This document shows positions 1 to 6,132 of a stretch of DNA of 15,485 nt, one piece after another. The notes beneath the pieces were generated by a model. That model had not been told where the DNA came from, made no database searches, and saw only the letters and a list, made by a program, of their open reading frames with translations. Source of the DNA: Thermoplasmata archaeon (GTDB lineage Archaea; Thermoplasmatota; Thermoplasmata; Lutacidiplasmatales; UBA184); the NCBI GenBank assembly GCA_030040035.1, contig JASHUJ010000034.1, forward strand, positions 1 through 15,485, read 5' to 3'. The stretch's first letter is position 1; every line of letters starts with the position of its first letter. Position numbers and translations under genes: made by a program.

Positions 1-110
1 ACGGGCTCGACCTCGAACGTGACGGCCGTCTCGGTGACGTAGTGGTTGTAGATCGCCACGATCGCCGGTAGGTCGCTCCGTGTCCCCGGCCGGCACCGGA
101 TCTCGGTCAT
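1..110 (-). CDS. GNAT N-acetyltransferase, phosphinothricin acetyltransferase-like (N-terminal fragment)
   Basis: The ATG lies at 110-108 on the minus strand and the frame stays open to the window edge, giving 36 complete codons. The start reads MTEIRCRPGTRSDLPAIVAI and continues with IYNHYVTETAVTFE. This is the typical opening of the phosphinothricin/methionine-sulfoximine acetyltransferase (Pat/Bar/YncA) branch of the GNAT family: an IR-x-A/R-x3-D-x3-I strand-helix followed by the IYN-x-YV-x-T-x-TFE segment. Known members use acetyl-CoA to acetylate the amino group of amino-acid analogues, in the cytoplasm. The acetyl-CoA loop (Q/RxxGxG) lies outside the window. The gene sits 142 bases downstream of purC on the same strand, and that gap shows only a weak T-rich stretch (minus strand of 141-147) that could be a promoter. 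The family call is fairly firm; the substrate cannot be told. Confidence 0.8.
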   Translation of the reverse strand, partial: MTEIRCRPGTRSDLPAIVAIYNHYVTETAVTFEVEP

Positions 111-252
111 GCCTCGCGCCGGCCGGAGCCGAGCGCGCAGAGAAAACGCCCCGGTACCGCGGACGGGACGTCCGATCGGCAGGCGGGGCCGGGACTGGCC
201 GATCGACCAGGTCCCGAGCCGCGCGCGTCCTGCGCCTCGCGCGGCTCGACGC

Positions 253-1212
253 TCAGGCGGATCGGGCGATCGGAGCGAACGGCTCGCCGGTCAGCCGCTC
301 GAAGACCGTCGTGTAGAGCCGGCTCACCTCGTCGACGAGGAGCGGGGGCAAGGGCGGGATCGGCGGCTCCTCCCGGTGCGCCTGGCGGGCCGCCTGCAAC
401 TGGTCGTAGTAGCCCGACTGGCGGTAGTGCTGGCGCACGAACTCCTTCGAGAAGTCGACGTGCCGGCCGCGATCGTAGGCGTCCTGGTCCCAGAACCGGT
501 CCTCGTCCGCGGTCCCGAAGGTGTCCACGACCATGAGGACCCCGTCCGCGTCCATCGCGAACTCCTTCTTCCCGTCGACGTGGAGGAGACCGCGCGGCCC
601 GATCTCGGCCTGCATCGCCGCGTCGACCTTCAGGATCGTCTCGCGGAGCTGATCGAGCTGCTGCGCGTCGAGCCGCGAGAGCTCGAGCGCCTCGGGGATC
701 GTGAGCAGCCGGTCGACCGGCTCGAGCTTGGTCGTGACCTCGAAGTGCGGCTCGGGGAGCGCCTCGCCGTACGCGAGCGTCTTCCCCGCCGGGAAGCCGA
801 GGTCGCGGGGGCTCACCTTCCCGCTCTGGACCCGGTCCCACATCGAACCGGCGAGGTAGTAGCGGACGATCAGCTCGAGCGGCACGAGGTAGTTGCGCGG
901 CCGGGGGCCGAGCGTCTTCGGCTCGGGGACGACCTGGACGCGCTTCACGCGCATCGCGGTCGGACCGGCGAGGCCGAGGAAGTGGTGCGGGACGCCGAGG
1001 CGAGCGCAGACCCCGAACCAGTGGGCCGCGGTCCGGGCGAGCGTCTCGCCCTTGTGCGGGATCTCGCTCGGGATGTGCTTGTCGAAGACCGAGATGTCGT
1101 CGGTGAACCGGAACTCGAGCTCGGTCGGCGAGATCTCGAAGACCTCCTTGACCTTGCCCCGCCGCAGGAACTTCGGCGCGCCGGCCACCGCGGACGCCCC
1201 CGGTTTCGCCAT
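253..1212 (-). CDS. purC: Phosphoribosylaminoimidazole-succinocarboxamide synthase (SAICAR synthetase)
   Basis: This 319-residue enzyme of de novo purine synthesis joins CAIR and aspartate with ATP to make SAICAR in the cytoplasm. Family signatures appear in order: the glycine-rich nucleotide loop RRGKVKEVFEI (17-27), the DDISVFDKHIPSEIPHKGETL region (from 38), LVPLELIVRYYLAGSMW (109-125), the HVDGKKEFAM strand (211-220), VVDTFGTADEDRFW (228-241) and VDFSKEFVRQHY (252-263). The length fits the archaeal/eukaryotic type of about 300 residues rather than the roughly 240-residue bacterial form. The ATG at 1212 is supported by a TATA-like CCTTATCC centred about 27 bases upstream, implying a leaderless transcript. 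Upstream on the same strand, 83 bases away, is a GNAT gene; downstream is another. No other pur gene is in the window, so the purine genes look dispersed. Confidence 0.96.
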   Translation of the reverse strand: MAKPGASAVAGAPKFLRRGKVKEVFEISPTELEFRFTDDISVFDKHIPSEIPHKGETLARTAAHWFGVCARLGVPHHFLGLAGPTAMRVKRVQVVPEPKTLGPRPRNYLVPLELIVRYYLAGSMWDRVQSGKVSPRDLGFPAGKTLAYGEALPEPHFEVTTKLEPVDRLLTIPEALELSRLDAQQLDQLRETILKVDAAMQAEIGPRGLLHVDGKKEFAMDADGVLMVVDTFGTADEDRFWDQDAYDRGRHVDFSKEFVRQHYRQSGYYDQLQAARQAHREEPPIPPLPPLLVDEVSRLYTTVFERLTGEPFAPIARSA

Positions 1213-1235
1213 GCCGTCCGAGCAACGGCGCTCTC

Positions 1236-1243
1236 GGATAAGG
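1236..1243 (-). promoter_or_regulatory. TATA-like box for purC
   Basis: The minus strand reads CCTTATCC, an AT-rich island in GC-rich DNA, centred about 27.5 bases before the purC ATG at 1212. This spacing puts the predicted transcription start at or next to the start codon, matching the other leaderless promoters in the window. Confidence 0.5.
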
Positions 1244-1295
1244 TGTGCGAGGCGACGGGAGCGGCGGGCGCGCGGATCGGGGGGGAACGGCTCCG

Positions 1296-1835
1296 CTAGA
1301 GCGACCGGGCGTGGATCGACGTGATCGGGCGGAACCCGCGCTTCGCGTAGAACCGGCTCGCGATTTCGTTCTGGGCCGGGAACTCCGCCGTGACGACCCC
1401 CGCGCCCTTCGCCTTGAGCGCGGTCGAGACCTCCCGGAGGAGATACTCGCCGACCCCGCGCCGCCGGTACAGGGGCAGGAGGTAGATGTCGAGGATGACG
1501 CCCTCGTGCTCGGGCACGTAGAATGGTCGTTCGCGCACGACCGCCCGCACGACCCCGACGACCTTGTCCCGGTCCGCGCCGATCCCCTCGGCCGCGAGGA
1601 CGACCGACTTCGGGTCGGCGAGGTTCGCCGCGAGGACGGCGTGCGCCTGCTCGTCGGCGTCGTCGCGCACCTTGAGGAGCGGATCGAACTCCTCGTTGAG
1701 GCGCTTCAGCCGGAGGAGGAGCGGGACCAGCGCCGGGATGTCCGCGGGGCGCGCGGGGCGCAGGTGGATCGGTACGCTCGGGCTCTCGCTCGGGGCGGGG
1801 CTCACCGGGGGGTTCGTTTCGTTCGATGCGGTCAT
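1296..1835 (-). CDS. GNAT family N-acetyltransferase
   Basis: This is a 179-residue GNAT protein. A 20-residue Pro/Ser-rich leader precedes the fold, which starts at IHLRPARPADIPALVPLLL (from residue 23). The acetyl-CoA-binding motif A is ILDIYLLPLYRRRGVGEYLL (114-133), with the pyrophosphate loop RRRGVG at 124-129. Motif B follows with EFPAQNEIASRFYAKRGFRP (151-170), where the NEIASRFYAKRGF helix is typical of the family. The substrate is unknown. The ATG at 1835 overlaps the malic enzyme stop as ATGA, so the two are almost certainly translationally coupled, and a GGAG at 1842-1845 lies 6 bases upstream. A longer reading of this frame reaches into the malic enzyme gene, but it is Arg/Pro-rich shadow sequence and was excluded. 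Confidence 0.9.
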   Translation of the reverse strand: MTASNETNPPVSPAPSESPSVPIHLRPARPADIPALVPLLLRLKRLNEEFDPLLKVRDDADEQAHAVLAANLADPKSVVLAAEGIGADRDKVVGVVRAVVRERPFYVPEHEGVILDIYLLPLYRRRGVGEYLLREVSTALKAKGAGVVTAEFPAQNEIASRFYAKRGFRPITSIHARSL

Positions 1836-3268
1836 CGTGGGCTCCGGGGGCGGGGGCTGCCCCGCGGCATCGGGGGCGTGAGGTGGGCGCGGTGGAGGGC
1901 GCGGACCAGCCGGGCCGAGCGGCCCATCCGCTCGGTCGCCCGGGCGAGGAACTCCTCGTGGGTCAAGGTCCGGCGGGCGATCCCGAGCCGGACCGCGGCG
2001 TCCCCGACCGCGGCGGCGACCTCGGGGAAGACGTCGGACTCCTCCATCGTCGGGAGGAGATGGTGCGGCGTCAGGCCCTTCTTCGCCGCGCCCCGGGCGA
2101 GCTCGCGCGCCGCCGCGAGGACGATCTCGTCCGGGATCGCGCGGGCCCGCGCGTCCAGGACGCCGCGGAACACCGCCGGGAAGACGAGGGAGTTGTTGAC
2201 CTGGTTCGGGAAGTCGCTCCGACCGGTCGCGACGATCGCCGCGCCGCTGTCGCGGGCGACATCGGGCCAGATCTCGGGCACCGGGTTCGCGAGCGCGAAG
2301 ACGATCGGGCCCGGGGCCATCGCGCGGATGTGCTCCGGGCGGATCGTGTCCGGTTTCGGCGTCGACGCGGCGAGGAGCACGTCCGCTTCCCGCACGGCGT
2401 CCGCGAGGTCCCCCGCCCGGCCGCCGCCGTTCGTCTGGAGGGCGAGGCGGTACTTCCACGGGTTGCGCAACATGAGCTCGTCGACGTCCGAGCGCTCGGC
2501 CTGGAGGATCCCGCGCTGATCGACGAGCGTGAGCCGGCGGGGATCGTGGCCGAGCGTGAGGAGGAGGCGGGCGGTGACGAGGTTCGCGGCGCCGGCGCCG
2601 AGGAGGACGGTCCGGACCTCGCGGATCGAGCGGTGCGTGAGTTCGAGGGCGTTGAGCAGCCCGGCCACGGTCGCGGCCGCGGTCCCGAGCTGGTCGTCGT
2701 GCCAGACCGGGACGGCGAGGCGCTGGGTGAGCTCCTCCAGGATGCCGAAGCACTTCGGGGAGGCGATGTCCTCGAGGTTGATCCCGCCGAAGGCCGGGGC
2801 GATCGCCTCGACCGTCGCCATGAACTGATCGGGCGATTTCACCCGGATCGGGACCGGGACCGCGTCGACGCCGCCGAGGTACTTGAACAGGAGCGCCTTC
2901 CCTTCCATCACCGGCAGCGCGGCCTCAGGGCCGATGTCGCCGAGGCCCAGCACGCGCGAGCCGTCGGTGACGATCGCGATCGTGTTCCAGCGCCCCGTCA
3001 GCTCGAACGACTGGTCCCGGTCCGCCTCGATCGTCCGCGAGACGGCGGCGACCCCCGGCGTGTACCACAAGGAGAAATCCGCGAGCGAGCGGACGGGGAC
3101 CTTGGGCACGGTCTCGATCTTCCCCTGATAGAAGCGGGACAGCTCGACGGAGCGCCGGCCGAGCGCGGCGGTCTCCTCCTCTTCCTTCTCGGCGACCTCG
3201 CGCTTCGAGCGGACCGCCCGACGCCCGGAGCGGCCCGCGGCGAGCGGCGATGCGGCGCTCTCGGCCAT
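1832..3268 (-). CDS. Malic enzyme (malate dehydrogenase, oxaloacetate-decarboxylating)
   Basis: Malic enzyme oxidatively decarboxylates malate to pyruvate and CO2, making NAD(P)H. The 478-residue protein has the N-terminal malic domain from SRFYQGKIETVPKVPVRSLA (44-63), with catalytic Tyr69 in WYTPGV and Lys124 in EGKA. The metal-binding Glu166-Asp167 lie in INLED and Asp191/Asp192 in HDDQLGTA (190-197). The Rossmann domain starts at VLLGAGAANL (221-230), followed by ASTPKP (301-306), ALANPVPEIWPD (325-336) and the ATGRSDFPNQVNNSLVFP stretch (347-364). A charged extension of about 40 residues (KREVAEKEEEE) precedes the fold. NAD versus NADP preference cannot be told. The ATG at 3268 is preferred over longer in-frame readings because a TTAATA box lies 29 bases upstream and the earlier residues look non-coding. 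The stop overlaps the next gene's start. Confidence 0.95.
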   Translation of the reverse strand: MAESAASPLAAGRSGRRAVRSKREVAEKEEEETAALGRRSVELSRFYQGKIETVPKVPVRSLADFSLWYTPGVAAVSRTIEADRDQSFELTGRWNTIAIVTDGSRVLGLGDIGPEAALPVMEGKALLFKYLGGVDAVPVPIRVKSPDQFMATVEAIAPAFGGINLEDIASPKCFGILEELTQRLAVPVWHDDQLGTAAATVAGLLNALELTHRSIREVRTVLLGAGAANLVTARLLLTLGHDPRRLTLVDQRGILQAERSDVDELMLRNPWKYRLALQTNGGGRAGDLADAVREADVLLAASTPKPDTIRPEHIRAMAPGPIVFALANPVPEIWPDVARDSGAAIVATGRSDFPNQVNNSLVFPAVFRGVLDARARAIPDEIVLAAARELARGAAKKGLTPHHLLPTMEESDVFPEVAAAVGDAAVRLGIARRTLTHEEFLARATERMGRSARLVRALHRAHLTPPMPRGSPRPRSPR

Positions 3269-3292
3269 GGAGGTCGAGAGACCGAGGCCGGC

Positions 3293-3300
3293 GGTATTAA
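3293..3300 (-). promoter_or_regulatory. TATA-like box for malic enzyme
   Basis: The minus strand reads TTAATACC, one of the most AT-rich short stretches in the region, centred about 29 bases before the ATG at 3268. It supports a leaderless or near-leaderless malic enzyme mRNA that probably also carries the coupled GNAT gene. Confidence 0.55.
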
Positions 3301-3393
3301 CGCTTTGCTGGAGTCGTTTCCCTCCTTCGGCAATTGCCGTAGATTCGGTCGGGGCCCGCGACGTCCGGCCGAATTCGGCGCGCATCGGATGAG

Positions 3394-3399
3394 TAAATA
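3394..3399 (+). promoter_or_regulatory. TATA-like box for the rhodanese/metallo-beta-lactamase gene
   Basis: TAAATA is centred about 31 bases before the ATG at 3428. The alternative ATG at 3389 would sit upstream of this box, so the box favours the 3428 start. It lies about 100 bases from the opposing malic enzyme box, making 3269-3427 a divergent promoter region. Confidence 0.45.
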
Positions 3400-3427
3400 C
3401 GCCCCGGGGGACCTTGGGCTCTCGTCG

Positions 3428-4510
3428 ATGTCCACGCCGGCCCCGGATCTCCCGCACCCGTACTTCCACGCCCCGCGGGCCGGCTCGGTGCCGCTCATCG
3501 CGCCGCGCGAGCTCAAGCGCCTCATCGAGTCCGCGGATCCGCCGTTCCTGCTCGACGTGCGACCGGCCGCCGAGCATCGCCTCGCGCACCTCCCGAACGA
3601 CCACGCGGTGCCGCTCGACACGATCGAGTCCGCGCTCGCCGCGCTCCCCCGCGACCGACCGATCGTCGCCTACGACCACCTCGGCTTCCAGGCCCGACGG
3701 GCCGTCGACTTCCTGCGCCAGCAGGGGTTCGAGCGCGCGGCCGCGCTCGAGGGCGGGATCGAGGAGTACGCCCGCGTCGCGGACCCGGACATCGCGCGCT
3801 ACCCCGTCGACGATCCCGCGAGCCGGCTCTTCCTCCGCCAGATGCCGCGGCCGGACTCGGGATGCCTCGCCTACTTCGTGGGCGACGTCGACGAGCGGAT
3901 CGGCGTCATCGTCGACCCGGGACGCGACATCGGGCCGTACCGGTCCCTCCTCGCCGAGGGGGGGTGGCGGCTCGCCGCGATCGTCGAGACCCACACCCAT
4001 GCCGACCATCTCGCGGGCCACGCCGCGCTGCACGCCCTCACGGACGCCCCGATCTTCGTGAGCCGCCGATCGCCCGCCCAGTACCCGCACGAGCGGCTCC
4101 GCGAGGGGGACTCTGTCCGCTTCGGCCGGGAGGAGGTCACCGTCCTCGAGACGCCCGGGCACACGCTCGACCACCTCACGCTCCGGGTCCGCGACCGCAT
4201 CTTCACCGGCGACACCCTACTGCTCGGAAGTTGCGGACGGACCGATCTCGGGGGATCGCCCGAGCGGCTGTGGGAGAGCCTGACCGAGAAGATCCTCCTC
4301 CTTCCGTCCGAGACCGAGGTGTACCCGGCCCATTACGGGCCCCGGCACGCCCTGCCCGACCGGTACGTCTCGACGCTCGGCTTCGAGACGGCGAGCAACG
4401 AGGCGCTCCGGCAGGGCTCGCGCGAGGCGTTCCTCACGTACATGACGGAAGGCTGGCCCCCGAAGCCGGCCGATTTCGAGGCGATCGTCCGGGAGAATCT
4501 CACGGAGTGA
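3428..4510 (+). CDS. Rhodanese-like / persulfide dioxygenase-like (ETHE1-type) metallo-beta-lactamase fusion
   Basis: This 360-residue protein has two domains. Residues about 20-125 form a rhodanese-like domain (PPFLLDVRPAAEHRLAHLPN, then RPIVAYDHLGFQARRAVDFL), but the active-site Cys position holds Asp83 (YDHLGFQAR), so sulfurtransferase activity is not expected. Residues about 140-360 form a metallo-beta-lactamase fold with HTHADH (189-194), TPGHT (His245), FTGDTLL (Asp262), GSCGRTDL (267-274) and YPAHYGP (His302). The GxCGRTD motif and the metal set resemble ETHE1-type persulfide dioxygenases, which oxidise glutathione or protein persulfide to sulfite with one Fe(II). Known persulfide dioxygenase-rhodanese fusions usually carry the rhodanese at the C-terminus; here the order is reversed. 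A general thioesterase or glyoxalase-II-like role is the main alternative. ATG 3428 was chosen over ATG 3389 because the TATA-like box falls between them. Confidence 0.88.
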   Translation: MSTPAPDLPHPYFHAPRAGSVPLIAPRELKRLIESADPPFLLDVRPAAEHRLAHLPNDHAVPLDTIESALAALPRDRPIVAYDHLGFQARRAVDFLRQQGFERAAALEGGIEEYARVADPDIARYPVDDPASRLFLRQMPRPDSGCLAYFVGDVDERIGVIVDPGRDIGPYRSLLAEGGWRLAAIVETHTHADHLAGHAALHALTDAPIFVSRRSPAQYPHERLREGDSVRFGREEVTVLETPGHTLDHLTLRVRDRIFTGDTLLLGSCGRTDLGGSPERLWESLTEKILLLPSETEVYPAHYGPRHALPDRYVSTLGFETASNEALRQGSREAFLTYMTEGWPPKPADFEAIVRENLTE

Positions 4511-4576
4511 TCGCCCGCGGGCGGGGGGCGGGATCCGGGAGCGACGTGCCCCGGAACTCGCGTGCATCTAGTCCGG

Positions 4577-5005
4577 TCAGCCGTAGTAGCCGGTGAAGGT
4601 CACCTGCTGGCCCGACTCGGCGTCGAGGACCGCGGCATGGAACGTGTAGTTGCCCCCCGGGTAAGGTGACGGGAACTGACATCGGCCGAACGCTCCGCTC
4701 TCGTCGCAGACCCTCGCACCATCGAACGGGCCCCAGATCGAGAACTGGACCCCTCCTCCGCTCACGTCGAACCAGCGGACCGTGACCTCGACGGACGGCG
4801 GGAGGTCCACGGAGACGGGCCGAGAGGCCGGACACGTGACCGTGCAATTGGGAGGGGTGTCCACCGTGCCCCGAAAATTGGAGGCCGGAAGCGACGCGGG
4901 CGCGCCGGCGAGTAGGGTGATTGCGATCGTCAGCGCAACGAGGGACGCGGCTACAAGGGACCAGACCACCGGGCGGCCGTTCCGTCGCGAGCCGGCCCCC
5001 ATCAT
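4577..5005 (-). CDS. Small membrane-anchored exported protein with four cysteines
   Basis: This is a 142-residue protein of unknown family. A short basic N-terminus (GSRRNGRP) is followed by one hydrophobic helix at about residues 13-33 (VVWSLVAASLVALTIAIT), which is a signal anchor or uncleaved signal peptide. The remaining 105 or so residues should lie outside the cell. They are rich in beta-prone segments (VEVTVRWFDV, VQFSIWGPF, NYTFHAAVLD, QVTFTGYYG) and contain Cys54, Cys58, Cys100 and Cys109, enough for two disulfides. The alternating strands suggest a small beta-sandwich, but no family is recognised. The start is uncertain: ATGs at 5005 and 5002 are possible, while a GTG at 5020 lies exactly 27 bases from a TTAAGAG box, the spacing seen elsewhere in the window. 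It converges with the upstream fusion gene. Confidence 0.72.
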   Translation of the reverse strand: MMGAGSRRNGRPVVWSLVAASLVALTIAITLLAGAPASLPASNFRGTVDTPPNCTVTCPASRPVSVDLPPSVEVTVRWFDVSGGGVQFSIWGPFDGARVCDESGAFGRCQFPSPYPGGNYTFHAAVLDAESGQQVTFTGYYG

Positions 5006-5043
5006 GCGAGCCTTCTGCACGTGGCTTTTGACCGACGCGGCCC

Positions 5044-5050
5044 TCTTAAC
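5044..5050 (-). promoter_or_regulatory. TATA-like box for the small exported protein
   Basis: The minus strand reads GTTAAGA at the head of GTTAAGAGGG. It is 27 bases from the GTG at 5020 and 42 from the ATG at 5005. It therefore implies either a leaderless GTG start or an ATG start with a leader of about 15 nt. Confidence 0.45.
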
Positions 5051-5129
5051 GATTCGATCGGATCGACGCGGCGTTCCCGCGTGATGCAAGCCCCTTTCTT
5101 GGCTCGCACCTCGACCGGGCGGCGCCACC

Positions 5130-5136
5130 GTTAAGG
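5130..5136 (+). promoter_or_regulatory. TATA-like box for the metE operon
   Basis: GTTAAGG is centred 28 bases before the ATG at 5161. It shares the GTTAAG core with the opposing box for the exported protein about 85 bases away, so this interval serves both genes. Confidence 0.5.
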
Positions 5137-5160
5137 CCACCGCTCGGGGTGGTTTGAGGG

Positions 5161-6132
5161 ATGATCGTTCGCACCGGGCTCACCGGCCCGTTCCCGCGGC
5201 CGGAGGCGCTCATCGCCGCGACCCGCGACCTCGACCGGGGCCGCGTCGGAACGGAGTCGGTCGAAGAGTCGTTCCGGGCCACGGAGTCGGAGGTCCTCGC
5301 GCTGGAGCAGCGGCTCGGCTTCGACACCCGGTCCGCCGGCTACCTGCGCTGGCAGGATCTCTTCCGACCGTACGCCGAGTCCTGGGAGGGGGTGGCGGTG
5401 GGCCCGCTCACGCGCTGGCTCGAGACGAACACGTTCTTCCGCCAGCCGATCCTCCTCGAGCCACCGGGTCGCACGCCGGGGGCGCTGGTCGCCCGGCTTC
5501 CCCCGCCGTTGCGCGCCGCACCCGCGAGCGCGGCCGTTCTCTTCCCCGGTCCCTACACGTTCGCGGAGGTCGCCGAGAACCGTTCCGGAGAGGCCGACGA
5601 GGCGATCGTGCACCGCATCGGGCGGATCCTCGCCGACGAGGTGCGCGAGCTCACCGGAGCCGGGTACCGCACGTTCCTCTTCTCGGACCCGTACCTCGTC
5701 GTCCGCCCGCCCCGGGGACCGACGGCGGAGGCGGTCGTGGCCGGCTACCAGGCGATCCGCGGGGCGCTCAACGGCGGCACGAGCCTCGTATGGACCTACG
5801 GCGCGGACGCGGTCGGCGCCTTCCCGTTGCTCGACCGGCTTCCCGTCTCGGCGGTCGGGGTCGATCTCGCCGACACCGACGTGGAGCGGCTTCCGAGCGC
5901 CACCGCCTCGCCCGGCCTCGGCCTCGGGGTCCTCGACCCCCGCACCACCCTCGCGGAGGACCCGGCCGAGGTCGCGCGCGTCGTCCGGCTCGCGAACGAG
6001 CGACGCCGACCGTCCGTGATCTGGCTCGGGCCGGGAGGTCCGCTCGATCTCTTGCCGTGGGAGCCGGCGACGCGGAAGCTCCACGTCCTCGCCGCCGTCC
6101 GTCAGGCGCTCGGGGCCGGAGGACCGGCGTGA
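5161..6132 (+). CDS. MetE-like protein lacking zinc ligands (first gene of split methionine synthase pair)
   Basis: This 323-residue TIM-barrel protein is related to cobalamin-independent methionine synthase (COG0620). It opens with VRTGLTGPFPRPEAL, like the (I)GSFPR start of the family, and carries FPGPYTFAEVAE (128-139), FLFSDPYLV (172-180) and GLGVLDPRTT (254-263), which line up with ITGPYTLADWS, VIQIDEPAA and GLGVVDVHRD in the downstream gene. The zinc ligands are missing. The HxC motif is replaced by WTY (211-213), the Glu position reads VDLAD with Asp235, and the last Cys region reads GPGGPLDLL. It is therefore unlikely to bind zinc or activate homocysteine alone. Archaea often pair such a protein with a catalytic core MetE, and it may form a complex with it. 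The stop overlaps the next gene's GTG as GTGA. The start is supported by GTTAAGG 28 bases upstream. Confidence 0.85.
   Translation: MIVRTGLTGPFPRPEALIAATRDLDRGRVGTESVEESFRATESEVLALEQRLGFDTRSAGYLRWQDLFRPYAESWEGVAVGPLTRWLETNTFFRQPILLEPPGRTPGALVARLPPPLRAAPASAAVLFPGPYTFAEVAENRSGEADEAIVHRIGRILADEVRELTGAGYRTFLFSDPYLVVRPPRGPTAEAVVAGYQAIRGALNGGTSLVWTYGADAVGAFPLLDRLPVSAVGVDLADTDVERLPSATASPGLGLGVLDPRTTLAEDPAEVARVVRLANERRRPSVIWLGPGGPLDLLPWEPATRKLHVLAAVRQALGAGGPA
6118..6122 (+). promoter_or_regulatory. Ribosome binding site for catalytic metE
   Basis: GGAGG lies 6 bases before the GTG at 6129, inside the end of the preceding gene. It decides the start of the second metE gene and shows that internal operon genes here can use Shine-Dalgarno initiation while many first genes appear leaderless. 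Confidence 0.6.

Noticed and set aside
111..252. A small gene or RNA between purC and the partial acetyltransferase
   Set aside because: Open frames here are short, Arg-rich and continuous with shadows of purC; no RNA-like secondary structure is evident, only a weak T-rich stretch.
1826..3427. A very long plus-strand reading frame running from 1826 into the rhodanese fusion
   Set aside because: Before 3428 it is Arg/Asp/Glu-rich shadow of the minus-strand malic enzyme; only the part from 3428 has family motifs.
4511..4576. A transcription terminator between the rhodanese fusion and the exported protein
   Set aside because: The interval is GC-rich without a T-run or a convincing hairpin; nothing supports a terminator call.
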